NCBI GenBank assembly: GCA_019188255.1
Contig: JAETXT010000009.1
Coordinates: 1,178,001-1,242,000, forward strand
Direction: 5' to 3'
Origin: Verticillium longisporum
Taxonomy: Eukaryota > Ascomycota > Sordariomycetes > Glomerellales > Plectosphaerellaceae
DNA: 64,000 bases
In this document: piece by piece, positions 1-11,650 of the stretch
Numbering within the stretch: position 1 is the first letter of the stretch
Layout: every line of letters starts with the position of its first letter
The notes under the pieces: generated by a model
The model's database searches: none
What the model was told of the DNA's origin: nothing
Seen by the model: only the letters and a program-made list of their open reading frames with translations
Program-made: the position numbers and the translations under genes

Positions 1-163
1 GCAGATGGTGAACTTCTTCTCGACACTCGATCAAACCTACCATTCGCGTGCCACTCCTGGATAACGTACCTTGCATTCGGTACGTCCTTCCAGAAAGGTG
101 CGCATACATAGCAACCACATAAGCGTCACCTTGAGTAAGGACAACATGCGTTTTGCCTGCTCG

Positions 164-190
164 CCAGGTACCTAAGGTAGGTAGGTAGGC
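164..190. repeat. GGTACC/GGTAGG-rich short repeat
   Basis: The DNA reads as an AGGTACCT palindrome followed by three to four copies of GTAG. The same motif family recurs in several intergenic spots of this window (near 34455, 36900, 37085, 43425, 55215, 59165 and 61480). Confidence 0.6.
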
Positions 191-904
191 AAGCTATTCG
201 ATCTCACCACCATGCATAGCTCACATATATTCACTTAGCGCTCCGAGCCGCCCAGATGCCAATGCCTCAATTCATGCAGCCACCCGTCCACATCCATTGT
301 GGCGGCGAAACGTACGCGCGCGGTTCAACTGCCTCGAACCAAATTTCAACAGAACACATAGTCACGTGGATCACCCGTGATCTCACCGTTGACTCGGCAG
401 TTGCTCAAGCTCTGGGGCCATATCAATCTCCTTCCGACCGAGATCTATCCCCTCTTTCGGAGCACAGATGGCGCGGACGACAAGCGACCTGATGCTGGCC
501 GCATGACAGGTCGGCAGGCCGTACTGCGCCAGTGGGGCCGCTGCTGGGTTGCAATTCAGCCTGCGGCTCATAGGAGCGGAAGCCGTCCTTCCGCCCTCCT
601 TAGCAAGCTCGGAGTCGACGGCACACAGAAAGTCGACAATCAAGTGAAATACCTAGTTTCCACCAACATAGTCGGCCACCGATCGTCCCTGCTCTGATCC
701 CTGAAGAGACTCTCAGAAACGGGCAAGCTTCGGCAACATCATGCACGAGGCCCCAATTCATCCTGCATGGCCAATTCAAGTCAAGTCAAGTCAGGTCATC
801 TCGGGCGAATCTGTCGAGCTTCCCGCTACCTGGATTAGAGGACCTCCGCTGCCGCTGTAGTTCAAAGAGGGTTTGATATGGAGAGTGGACGAAGCCGGAA
901 AATC

Positions 905-910
905 TATAAA
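905..910 (+). promoter_or_regulatory. Putative TATA box of the SGNH esterase gene
   Basis: TATAAA lies about 92 nt before the chosen start codon at 1002, a suitable distance for a core promoter with a short 5' leader. The assignment rests on sequence and position only. Confidence 0.45.
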
Positions 911-1001
911 GATGACTAGCTGCTAGGTGCGAGGCCTTTGGAGGTACGGCAGCTCCGCCGCATCGTCACGTCTGCCATCTCCGATCTCCCCCGTGGCCGT
1001 C

Positions 1002-2543
1002 ATGTTGTTCCGCTCGCTCGCTGCTGCTTTGCAGCTGGTGTCGTTGGCGTCAGCCGTCATTCTTGAAAATGGCCGACCCCGTGACGTCAACTTTCCTGAC
1101 ACCAAGATCAGCCTTAGCAACGGGACCTATAGAACCTATGATGCTGATGCCGAGGAGATATCCTACAAAGGGCGTTGGGATTCCAAATACATCTCTTGGT
1201 GGGCGTAAGCGCATTCGTTCTTGCCATCAGTCTCACGACATGGCCACATCATCTGACGAGCAACAGAGGACCAGGTATCAAGTTTGGCTTCACGGGCCAC
1301 ACCGTCGCCGTGACATTCGGGGAGGAAACAATCAACCAAACACTTGTCGCATACAGGATCGCAGGCCTCGACTGGCAGCATACCAATGTTACTGCCGGCG
1401 GAACGCACCTGTTTGTCAGTCCGGATACCCCCGGGATCGAGCTCGATGGGCCTATCAACCCATTGACTTTCGAGATGAGAGTTACGAATTGGGCCTACGG
1501 AGTGCAAATCGAGAAGGTCCACGTATCTGGCTGCGGAAAGCTCATCAAGATTCCCGACTATCCTCGCCGCGTCGAGTTCATTGGCGACAGTCTCTCGGCA
1601 GGCATGTACAACACATATGAGGCCCTCGCTGGATTTGCCTATGGAGTGGGAGCTGGCCTCGGCAACACTGAATACTCTATCACTGGATATCCGGGTATCT
1701 GCGTTGCTGACCAAAACTGCTGGGGCAACCCTCGCGGGCAGTCTCATCAATGGTTTTACACAAGTGACACTGGTGGCCGTGCTGCAAATGTTTGGGGAGG
1801 TTCGTGCTACGTTCAAGACGGTGATGGCATACTCGGACTAGGCTGACGCTGAAGATAGACGACCCCGAGCCCTGGGACTTCAGCAGAAACCCGGACGCCG
1901 ACCTTGTCGTTATCAACCTGGGAACAAACGACGCCAACAGCTTCAACAAGGTCGAAAAGTCCACCTATGTTGCACACTACAAAAGGCTCATTCAAGGCGT
2001 GCACGGCAAGTGGCCGAAGGCTCAGGTCATCATAATGGTATGTTGTTGAATGACCTTGCGAGGGAAGACTCTGCTAAGATTCCTTAGCAAATGTGGCAAG
2101 GCTTTGGCCCCAATGGCAACACGTACGAGCAGAATACGGACCTTCGAAAGGAGGTCTACAGCGTGTACGAGTACTTCAACACGGAGGAATATCTCAGCAA
2201 CCCAGTGACGTGGGATGGCGTGACGGAAAAGACGGAGCCAGTCGGCCATGCCATCGAGCCATTTGTTCACTTCTTCAACACCACCGGCATCCTTCAGCAT
2301 AATGATATTGCTCCTCAGTGGCACCCTACAGATGTCGGACAAATCAAGGTGGCCAGTCATCTCATTCAGTACATCACACTGAAGTTTGGATGGTCGCTAT
2401 ATGCCACAGGCCCCGAGTACGTCCCCTGATCACTTTGATGTTAACCATCTCTGTGGCACGACTGTCCTGCGTCGAATCATTGCTGACATTACAATAGGGT
2501 TTTCCATGAGACGCTCTACTGGAACGACGAATCGAACTACTAG
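1002..2543 (+). CDS. Secreted SGNH/GDSL esterase (CE2/endoglucanase E-like)
   Basis: Five exons join into 429 aa: 1002-1204, 1267-1799, 1859-2037, 2088-2416, 2498-2543. Introns are 50 to 81 nt with GTAAGC, GTTCGT, GTATGT and GTACGT donors. The N-terminus (MLFRSLAAALQLVSLASA) is a typical signal peptide, so the product should be secreted. A beta-rich N-terminal half is followed by the SGNH hydrolase fold. The nucleophile Ser lies in EFIGDSLSAG, the block III Asn in VINLGTNDAN, and the catalytic His in APQWHPTD. This architecture is known from CE2-type acetyl esterases that deacetylate plant polysaccharides; the exact substrate here is inferred. The start was chosen because it opens the signal peptide; an upstream in-frame ATG at 927 would bury it. 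All motifs are present and all frames join cleanly, so the gene looks functional. Confidence 0.9.
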
Positions 2544-5500
2544 GCCTATTTAAAGTCGGCATGGGGAGGACAGCAAGGGTCGTCGGGCTTGGCAGAATAT
2601 TAGAACTCCATGCATCTCATTCTACGTGCGCATTTACTTCCCCTGGTTGTTTGGATGCCTCATGCGCCCACGGCTCGAAACAAGTCAACTATACCAATCA
2701 ATGTCGGTATTTACACGCCGTTGCCGACATGCATAAGGGCCTCGGTGCAAACCCCGGAGTTGTGAGGCTCTCAACGTTTGAAGATCTTTTCTGAAGATCC
2801 GATGACGGGCCGTAGCATCTGACACATGATTTGGCACTTGCCTCGTCGCAGATCGTCAAAAGCACTCCCAGACGGGATGCGACGATGATGGGACGAGTGT
2901 AATGGAGCTCAGGGACCCTACCCCATCCCTCAATGACGTTTCTTTTGCCTTCCCGTCGTCTCCTGGTAACGTTGGCGGTGCCGCAGTGCCACTCTCGAGC
3001 AGTCGCCAAACGATCTCTAGATTCGGGGCCAAAGGACGTTCCAGGTCACCTTGTCACCTTGAGCGCGTAACGTGGCACAATGGCTTGAAACTTCAGAATC
3101 CAGTGGGGTGCTGGGGGTCGATGTCAATCACCTCGGCTGAACAGTTCGACAACAACGACAAGCGCTATGGCATGTTCTACTGTGCCATCGCCTCGGGCGG
3201 GGGGTGGGGAGGGGGGTGTTCCATTGGTGTCCTTGGTCTGCTCTAGGCGTGCATTACCAGCTTGTCTGGGCTTTTCCGGGGTCTCAGTAAACTTTCGGGA
3301 TTTGCACGCCTCTGTCGATCACAGCCAGGGTGCCAATAGGAGCTTCCCTGCCTGTGTAACTCGGTTTTTGTAAGCCCGGCCACTATCGACTCAGGGCGGC
3401 TTCAATAGCCTCGCGCACGAGACAGGCACTATAGCGACGGCAGAGCTTAACAAGAGCTGAGAAGTCGTCGTCACACTGTTTGGGTTCCAGGCGCTGGGCC
3501 TCTGCCCGTTCGTTAGCAGCACCGGCAGTGGCGGTAGCAGCCCCCATCTCGCCAAAGAGAACCTCAAGCCCCGGTCGTGGTATCCTCGGAGTTGCAAGAA
3601 CTCGGATTGGGGGATCCAAAGGTACGGACAAAGGAGCGGCATTTTCCGTGTCGTCTCCATCATCTGTCTATCCACGCTGTTTACTAATGCTGATAGCGAT
3701 CTCATGACTACTGATAGCACTAACTGGGTCAACTGCAGTACGTAGTGTCAGGGTGGAGGCACTTCTAGGTAGTCAGGAGAAATGGGATCGGCACGGCTGT
3801 TGCTGCCACGAGGCAGATGGAGTGGAGGATCCATCCGCGTCGACGAGCTCGCCTTGATGTTGCTCCGAATGTTTCACCACCGGAAGTCCTATCGAAGCCC
3901 GGGATGCATTCGGCTGTCTCCTGCGATGGCTGCGGGCGCAGCAAGAAGACTGGGCAGAATCGAGTGGCAGCGTCGGGAAATCTCTAGCCTCGCTCGGAGG
4001 CTATGAGTCGTCCCACCACAGTATGACCAGAACATTGTGGTCACTTTCCCGCCGCTGCTCGTGAGGCCCGCTATCGGTCTTAAGACATTGCATCGGAGGA
4101 ATTGGTGGAGGAACACCACCCCGAGATGCCATTAAACCGGACCCTCACCCGTTTGCTCACCTATCGTCTGATTCGCGGCCACCTGAAACGTATGAGAGGA
4201 TTTCCCTGGGGACCCTGTTGGCGGACAAGCACGATGCCGGAGCCGGCGTAGTGCTCCGACAACCCCAGTGCAAGGGCAGACGCCACCACATTCTTGGCTG
4301 CCCTCCACTGCCGTGATCCTGTTCCTGTTCGAACCACGCCCCGAAGAGACCCATGCCGCTGGCGGGCAGATGTGTGACGTACTCCGGTCGAGTGCGTTGC
4401 GCATGTCTCGGATGACACGCCTCTGCAGACGGAGCCGAAGCAAAGGAGCAAGACACCAGCGTCTGAGGGTCAGACACCTTAGATGAAGGCCAACGCCCGG
4501 CGCCCTGGTCTGCTCAGCCGCCGCCGGCGATGCGTACTGCTGCGGACCCGGTTAACTCTGTGCCCTCCAAGGAGTGCCGGCGACAGCGAGCGCCGCGCCG
4601 TGCATCGATCCAGGTGAGCAACAGGATCCTTTCGCGACAACGCTCATTCAGGTCTGTCCCGTTGTGATCCATGGTGATCATCACGGAAAAGGCCTGCACA
4701 CCACTGGCCAAGGTCTCACTGATCATCACAGGGGGTCCTTCAGATTGGGAACCGAGATCCTATCCGTAAGGATCGGTGGCCAGCCCCTTGCCCTCTTTTT
4801 TTTTTCAAGGGGGCTTTCAAGGAACCAAGCCGACTCAGTCGATGGGTGGGGAGTTTTGTCTGGTTGAGGGCCGTGAGGTTGCAATCCAGAGAAAAGGTTG
4901 CCGTCCGAGCGCCAGGACTCCTGTCGCCGGCTCAAAGTGACGAACGACAGGAGAACGATGAGACGGTTCGAACCTCGCTTACAATAGAGGCCCGACGGTG
5001 CGTTTTGACCATCTGACTAGCAACTCTGACAGCTCAGATCGAGCTGAGCGCGCCAGTCATGAGCGCTGCCATCGCGTGCACCGCCCCGTAACTAGTCCGA
5101 ACTCAATGCCGCGTCGCCCTTCTCCCCGGAATGGCGGGACAACGGCAACGGCAGTTTCTGAGCAGCGCCAGTGCCGACCAGTTCGGTCCAACACTACTGA
5201 GACCAGTACTTACTCAGGATGGTGTGTACCCTTGAAACCCAACGCAGCCGAAGCGATGCAGGCGAGGAGGTGATTTAGCCTCGCATCGAGACCAAAGGGC
5301 CCAAATGAGGATGAACACAAGTCTGTCGCTTTGGTCCCAGCTTCAGAAAGGGTCACCGTGTTGGGCTGGTGCCGACTATACGGCGGCAAAACGGGACGAA
5401 GAGACGCGGGGCCCTCATCCACCTCGCAGAACCGAAAGACACGAGGCCCGACACGGCGCGAGTTATCGATTGGGTCCAAGTTCTGCCCAGCACCAAATCA

Positions 5501-8350
5501 CGACTAGCCCAACTGAGTGATCCCCGTTGACTTAGTGCCTTGGGTGATCAAGCCCGCTGTCATGTCCTTCGGGGATGGCAGAGCGTTCACGGATCGACGC
5601 AGGTTTCCTCATGCTGCACCATAGGGTCGTTCCTCGGCGTTGCCGTCCAAATCACAACAACAACATCGTGAGATGTCCACTGGCCCTTATTATGAACGCA
5701 CGTCCGGTCCATTTCAGGAAACGAGATGAACGAGGTTTATGCCCAACGCGCTCGAGCAGACCCTTGACGTGACGCAACGCTACGACCAAGCCAGCCACGT
5801 CCGTGTGTCTGCCCTGGTCTTCCTCCTTAGCGGGAGACCAGTGAGACCGGGAACATGCCTGTCCAGCAGTCTGAAGGTCCCGAGAAACCGTAAGCCAGGG
5901 CATCGCTGCCGCGGGAGTCATTGCTGAGCAGGGTGTCCCTATTGCCGCGCACGCCACACTCCAGACTAGGCACAAGATGGAGTGCGACGCTCTTCACGCC
6001 AACAGCTGTGTTCTAGGGCCTAAGCTAGACATGTCAAAGGACAACCGGGCGCGCGTGCGGCGAACATGGGAAAAGCAATGCAAGCAACATCCCCGCCGGC
6101 TTCGGGTCACCGGTCTTCATCTTCTGCTTCTGGCTCCCTTCTCCCTTCTTCTCCACAACTCCACGATTATCCACCAGGCCACGTCTCCGACTCCCCCGAC
6201 CCATCTCGCCCTCGAGCCGCGGTTGACCTGGCAGGGCAAATCTCCTCTTCAGCACGGGTTCCTGCGTTGCTGTTTTTTGCGGGCGGCGTGGGCTGCGGGA
6301 ACGGTGATGCAGCACCCAGTCCCAGAGGCATGGATGTACCCTCGTGCATGTTGTTGTTGTTCTTGGTGGTCAGGCCATGGATAATGCGCGAATTGGCACA
6401 TTCGCTCGGCGGGGAGTATGCTGGCAGCTATGTTGATGCCATATCGCGGCCTGGGTACTGGGAGATTGCGCACGATGTGACAGCACATCGTCATTGCAAT
6501 CTCGCAGCGTGACCATCGGCACAGCCGACTACCACAATAAACAAACTTCCATATCTATGCCTTTGCCAATTTACACTTTCTCCCATGCAAGCACCTGCAA
6601 ATCTGGGGTCAGACCCGCCTATCGCACACGAGCTTCCTACCGTAGATGCGTTGGTCGACGGTTACGGTGAACGTGTAGAGAACAAAGAGAAAGAGCTCGA
6701 GGTATGCTTAGCAGACGCTGATATTGACACAACTCCATTGCCTGAGCGCGTGAGGATTGACCCTGCATACTGAGCCGGTGATATGTTTCTCGTCACAATA
6801 GCAAGCCACGCCCCCCTCGCGGCGGTCCCCCCTCCTCTGGGATGATCATCGTGCGAAACAACCCTATCTGCAGGAAGTTGACCCCTTACCCTGGGGGCAC
6901 ACTCGACCGGATGCTGCTCGCTCCCGTCTCACTCGACTCGTGGCTACCATGCAGGAGGTGGAAGGCCGTTGCCAGCCCCGACTTTTGCCTTGCTTGTCGC
7001 AGATCATCATCAGTTTGTGCCATCTTGCCAAGGCCCTGGCAGCAGATGTCTCGCCACTTGGGATGACTGTCATCTTTTGCCAAAAAAGCTTATGCCTATG
7101 CCACACAGTGACGAGGCAGGCACGTCTCGTTTCAAAGTCTGAGTCGACATGCGTGAGGGAAGGGGGGTGGCCCAGCGTGACACAGAAATGAGCGATCAGC
7201 ATATCCGTGCCATGGTTCATGACTGGGCGCGTCAAAGTCGCGTTGGGTCATTTCTCTCTTGGCTGGTGATTGCTAGGGCCGGTAGGATAGCCTCTCCCTG
7301 AGCCCCATAGCCAACGTGCCGATTCCTTCTCTCGTGGGCCGATTCAGTCGCTGTGCCGCCTGGGTGTATGAACGAAAATCGCGGCTTGAAACCGATGGAC
7401 CTGGGGGTTAGATCCTCGAGGTCGCATTCTGCCCACACGTCGCGTTTCGTCGCTTGCTCCCTGCTTGGCAGTCGCCTACGTACATGGTCGTCCGCGCGAG
7501 TCGGTATGGAACATCACGAGTCCGCGGGGTTTTAAAGCAATTGTGAATAGAGTTTGTGAAGGTTGGTACACTCTTTGGCATTGGTAGGCCCCGTGGCCAG
7601 CCTTTCCGGCTCTGTCTGTCTGCGTCTCTCTCTCTCCCTCTCTCCCTCGCTCCCCACAATCTGCCGGGTTCCGCCTGAGGATCTCGTCTCTGTCGACCGA
7701 GTTCCAGTTTGCCGTCTTTCGATATGATACATATCCCCACATGACCGAGCGTACAAGGAAATCGTTGCTATTCGTAGCAGTGGACGAGGCTCGCCTCCAA
7801 AGTGAGAAGCCTCGTCGTCGTAGACAGGTTGGGAAATATAGTGGCAAGTGTAATAACAATAAAAGAAAACAGGTTTGAAAAAAAAAAAATGAACGCCCGT
7901 AAATGCTCCCCATGCCGGGGTGGTATTCCCAAAAATAAGCCAAAAGCCAACAGAGTCCGAGAATGAGGGGGAAACGTTCTTCTCGGGCAGCTTTTTTTTC
8001 CCCCTTGGCCACCCGCGACCCCCCGTCTCGCCTCGGTGGCCGTGGGGGTGAAAGAAAAAAACAGACAAAGAGCAACGTGGTCTCTCTTGTTTTTTTCCCC
8101 CCCCTCTGGCTCCCCCTCCTCCCTGCCTGTCCGACCCTGTAAGCCCTTTGAACGCCGCCCTGGCCATCTCGCGATGGATGATAATGATGATTATATACTT
8201 GTGGAGAAATTTCCCTCTTCTTTGTTCCGGTGGTCGTAGTCATGATGTCTTGCTCCCGAGCCCCACAGTGCCCACCCGAAGGGCACCCCTCCCTGCCGCC
8301 GGGGGGGGGCTCCAGCTTTTTGTCTTCGTCGTCACGTCTCCGCTGCCGAA
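2544..8350. other. Gene-poor interval, no gene reconstructed
   Basis: Nearly 6 kb without a gene I can support. Short overlapping frames occur on both strands with no recognisable domains. A minus-strand frame at 3383-3631 has a somewhat protein-like composition, but the frames upstream are broken. Positions 7476-8243 carry pyrimidine-rich tracts with poly-A/poly-T runs downstream of the zinc-finger gene and may be its 3' UTR. A 62-codon plus frame at 6585-6773 is the only other passable candidate and is too short to judge. Confidence 0.5.
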
Positions 8351-9484
8351 TCAGGAGACGGGCGCCGCGCCGTCGAAGCTGTGGCAGCCGCGCTCGTGGC
8401 GCTTCATGTTGCTGCGCACGCTAAAGGCCTTGCCGCAGCCGCCGTGCGGGCACTTGAAGGGCTTCTCGCCGGTGTGGGAGTGCGAGTGGATGCGCAGGCT
8501 GCTGGGGCGGGAGAAGGCCTTGTTGCACGTCGGGCAGACGTAGCGGTCCTGGCTCTGGGGGAAGCTGGCGGCGGCCGAGGGCGAGATGTAGTGGTGGTGC
8601 TGCCATGGGTTGGGGCCGCCGAGCATCGTCGGCGGGGCCACCGAGGGAGGGAATGCTGCGGGCAGGGGCCTCTGGTAGTAGAGACTGGTAATCTGAGCCT
8701 GGGGCGGAGGGTAGAAGGGGACCGGGCCGACAGAGTGGTGGTGCTGCGGTTGCTGATGGTGGGGAGGGAGGTAGGAGGAGGCGGCGGCCGAAGCAGAGGG
8801 GTAGTGGGATGAGGCCGGAGGCGGGTAGGGCGTCGTCTGATGGATGGGAAGGCGGGCAGCCGGGGTGTGGGACATGGCGCGTTGGTGTTGGTGGTGGACA
8901 TCCTCCAGAGGAGGTGTTGTCTCGTAGTAGTAGTTGTGAGGATGGGGTGCCGAGACGGCGGACATCTGGCTGACCGAGCGAGATGAGAGCGAGTTGTATC
9001 CGTCGAATGAAGCATCGGTGCTCATGGGGGGCGTGGGTGGGAAGTTGGCCCGAGTCTGGGAGTGACTGCCCCCATAGTGAGACGAGCTGGGTCTCGTTTC
9101 TGGCTTTGCCGAGACGGCCTCTCCTTTGAGAACTGTAGTGGATGGTATCAGAACGTGCTGTTTGTCTCGTATTGCTGCTCCATCCTTACCTTGTTGGTTC
9201 TGAGGATGTGTCTCGCTCGTGGGCGAGCCCTGGTCGGCCAGGCCAAGGAGGTTGGAGATGGAGGGGAGAGAGCACTTGGTTGATTCGTCCATGGGGGGCG
9301 ATGGTGGAGGTTGAGGAACGTAGGCGTACTGTGTCGTCGTGGCTCCTTGGGTGTTGCTGATGTAGTGATGCATGATGTCCGGCACTGGCGCTTTCTGTTG
9401 CTTTCCTTGCAGTGATGGTCCCGATTTCTCTTGTTGTGGGGTGCTCGTGGGTAATGTTGCAGTTGCGGAAGACTGTCTTAACAC
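8351..9484 (-). CDS. C2H2 zinc-finger transcription factor (FlbC/Azf1-like)
   Basis: An open frame of 377 codons runs on the minus strand. The last 65 residues hold two consecutive C2H2 fingers: the first begins YVCPTCNKAFSRPSSLRIH, a TGEKPF linker follows, and the second ends SVRSNMKRHERGCH. The rest is low-complexity and rich in Pro, Ser, Tyr, His and Gln, as in fungal activators. This two-finger C-terminal layout is that of filamentous-fungal FlbC/Azf1-type regulators, which act in conidiation or carbon response; which of these applies is inference. Translation may start at the second Met, 9292 (MDESTKCSLPSIS), giving a shorter N-terminus. A likely 57-nt intron (9189-9133; GTAAGG donor, CTGAT branch, CTACAG acceptor) is divisible by three and stop-free, so it is invisible in the raw frame; spliced length is 358 aa from 9484. 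Long gene-free flanks surround the gene. Confidence 0.85.
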   Translation of the reverse strand: MLRQSSATATLPTSTPQQEKSGPSLQGKQQKAPVPDIMHHYISNTQGATTTQYAYVPQPPPSPPMDESTKCSLPSISNLLGLADQGSPTSETHPQNQQGKDGAAIRDKQHVLIPSTTVLKGEAVSAKPETRPSSSHYGGSHSQTRANFPPTPPMSTDASFDGYNSLSSRSVSQMSAVSAPHPHNYYYETTPPLEDVHHQHQRAMSHTPAARLPIHQTTPYPPPASSHYPSASAAASSYLPPHHQQPQHHHSVGPVPFYPPPQAQITSLYYQRPLPAAFPPSVAPPTMLGGPNPWQHHHYISPSAAASFPQSQDRYVCPTCNKAFSRPSSLRIHSHSHTGEKPFKCPHGGCGKAFSVRSNMKRHERGCHSFDGAAPVS

Positions 9485-11435
9485 TGGTTCGACTCTGTAT
9501 AACTCTGCTCGAGAGGTGTCCTGTCCAAATCGTCGTCGAGGTAGCGTGTACTGGCTGTTGAAGGGTATATGATGGTGTATTTTGGGCAGGTGGGTGTATT
9601 AAGACAGTGAAGGTGTGCAAATTAGGATCGGGAGTTGTGTAGATTAGACCAAGAACCAGCTGGATGTTGTTTCGTTTGTTGTTACTCTGATGTATTGTTG
9701 GAGATGTCACAAGAATCGAGGCAAATGGGGTTTAGTAGATGGGGTGGGATGGGAGGATGGGTTGTTTAAGTATGTCAGGGCAGGCAAAGAAGCTTGACGA
9801 GGGGGGGGGTAAGGTGGTGAATGTGTGGTAGTGGTAGTGGTGGGTGGGTGTAGTGTGGATGGCAGCAGGCAAGCCTGGCAGGCATATCAGAGATCTCCCG
9901 AAGCAGAGTGCAATGGATGATCGAGCGTCAATCCACTCGATGATCCCTGGGTCGTGGCCCTGATCCTGACCCTGGTCCTGACCGGTCCTGAACTTGGTCC
10001 TGACTGTAGGTGGGTAGCCCTGGTCGATGGTCGATGAACGATGGACCGGGGCAAAGGGGGCGGAGAGAGGAGACAGTTGCCTGTCACAAATTGTGTGGGT
10101 CAGCCAGGTCTTGGGATGGTCGACGTTTTGGAGAGCTGGATGAAGGCATGGAACATGGAGTATGGAGCCTGGAGCATGGCATGGAACGTGGAGCATAGAG
10201 CTTGGCTAAGCACCACACACTCGCACAATCTCTCTGACTGAGAAGAGTCTGGTGCGTTGCTCGTCCTGGCTTGGTTCCATGTGTGGTCCATGTCTCCTGG
10301 CCCGGGGGGCGGGAGGGCACGTACCTTGGCTATAGCGCCTCCTCTTAATGGGTATGGCGTAGGGGACCTCCCCCTCTGACTCGGGGGTTGATGGGATGTA
10401 CGTACTACAGCCCACGAAGGGATGGAAGGGGTGACAGGGTGTGTGGGTGTGTGGGTGTGTGCCGTCCTCAAAGATGCACCATCGATGCTCAGGTCAAGGT
10501 GAGGAGGGTGCGGGTGCAGATGCAGGTGCAGCAGTGCGTGCCGTGGCGGCGCTGCTGCTGGTCTAGAGGTACGTTGGTACGTAGGTACGATACCTCACTT
10601 GCTGGCCGACATGGAAAGTCAAGTATGTGGGATATGTGGGACAGAACCAGTGCTCTGTGTGTTTTGATGTTGATGTGCCAGACGGATGGATGAGTGACAG
10701 TGGGACTGACGTCTTGGTGCGTGTGCCGTCTCGTTATGCTCTCGGGAGTCCGGAGGGAGAAGGACGGATGTTGAGATGAGCGTCGGGGATCCCTCGAGAT
10801 CAAACGATTCTGTTGTTCATGCGCTATGAGATTTGCTGCCCTCTGCGCTTTGGATGTGGTCAATGGGGATATGATGTGAAATGATGTGCTGTCTGGTTTC
10901 TCGGTCAGGTCAACCGATCCCTGTGGTGTGTACTTGGGGTTTTATTCTGAAAGAATCCCCTAGCATGAGAGCGAAACACTGCCCCATTTCATAGCTTTTG
11001 CCTCTGTCGACTGACAAAAGCTGCCTTGTTATTTTAGCTCGAGTTCTCGTAGCTGGAAATCAGTCGTTCGAGGACAAAAGTGTCCATGTTTGCTTGCGTT
11101 GTACTATGTAGACCAGACCGGGCTAGGTTTCTGTTAATGTCGCCCCCAGGTCGCCTCACACACCCCTCTAAACGCTGCTTTGGGCTTCTGGTACACGCCC
11201 CCTCCCCCCCTTGTGATGGCCCCCAAGAATCCCAGAGTTGGAGCCCACAAATGATGAGATGGGCGCGGGCCTGGGTGAGTGAGTGGGTGTCTAGGCCGAA
11301 TCAAGAACTGCTATGCATGACCACACTCGGGCCATCATTACCTGATCGGGGCCCTGTCGCCGTTCCGAAGCCTGGGATCTGCCATCCCTACCCCCTGGTC
11401 CTGTCATGAAGGCTTGTGTGTTTGGGACAGGGGCT

Positions 11436-11500
11436 GAGGTTCGAGGTTCGAGGTTCGAGCTTCGAGCTTCGAGCTTCGAAATTCGAGGCTCGAGGCTCGA
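11436..11500. repeat. Tandem 7-nt repeat with TCGA core
   Basis: About nine copies of a 7-nt unit follow GA(G/A)(G/C/A)(T/C)TC: three GAGGTTC, three GAGCTTC, one GAAATTC and two GAGGCTC. TTCGAA and TCGA cores make the array partly self-complementary, so it can fold on either strand. Confidence 0.85.
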
Positions 11501-11622
11501 ACAGCAACAAGGGGTTTGCACTGAAGAATGGGAAGGCGAGCGGCCGGTCGAACTTGAGACGATCCAGGACTGGACTTCGTCTTGTCTCTGTCACTGGGAG
11601 AATGCAGCTTCACAATGCACCC

Positions 11623-11650
11623 GCCCTCAGCCCTCAGCCCTCAGCCCTGC
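11623..11650. repeat. CAGCCCT tandem repeat
   Basis: Roughly four copies of the 7-nt unit GCCCTCA/CAGCCCT lie in a row. No gene overlaps it. Confidence 0.75.

Larger units (their letters stand above)
1..1001. other. Upstream region of the esterase gene, no gene seen
   Basis: No convincing coding frame was found. The stretch holds a GGTACC/GGTAGG-rich repeat near 164-190, a short AAGTC repeat near 776-800, and a TATA box just before the esterase gene. The overlapping short frames here have no recognisable domain and look like chance ORFs. Confidence 0.6.

Noticed and set aside
4955..4990. GGTTCGAACC, which resembles a tRNA T-loop (B box)
   Set aside because: The flanking bases cannot form a T stem, and no A box, anticodon arm or acceptor stem was found at a suitable distance.
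7476..8243. 255-codon and 211-codon minus-strand frames below the zinc-finger gene
   Set aside because: They overlap in two frames, contain Phe/Lys/Gly runs made by poly-A and poly-T tracts, and fit a 3' UTR or spacer better.
10437..10460. GTGTGTGGG repeats as a possible telomere remnant
   Set aside because: The unit is not TTAGGG, the array is very short, and other simple repeats of many kinds lie around it.
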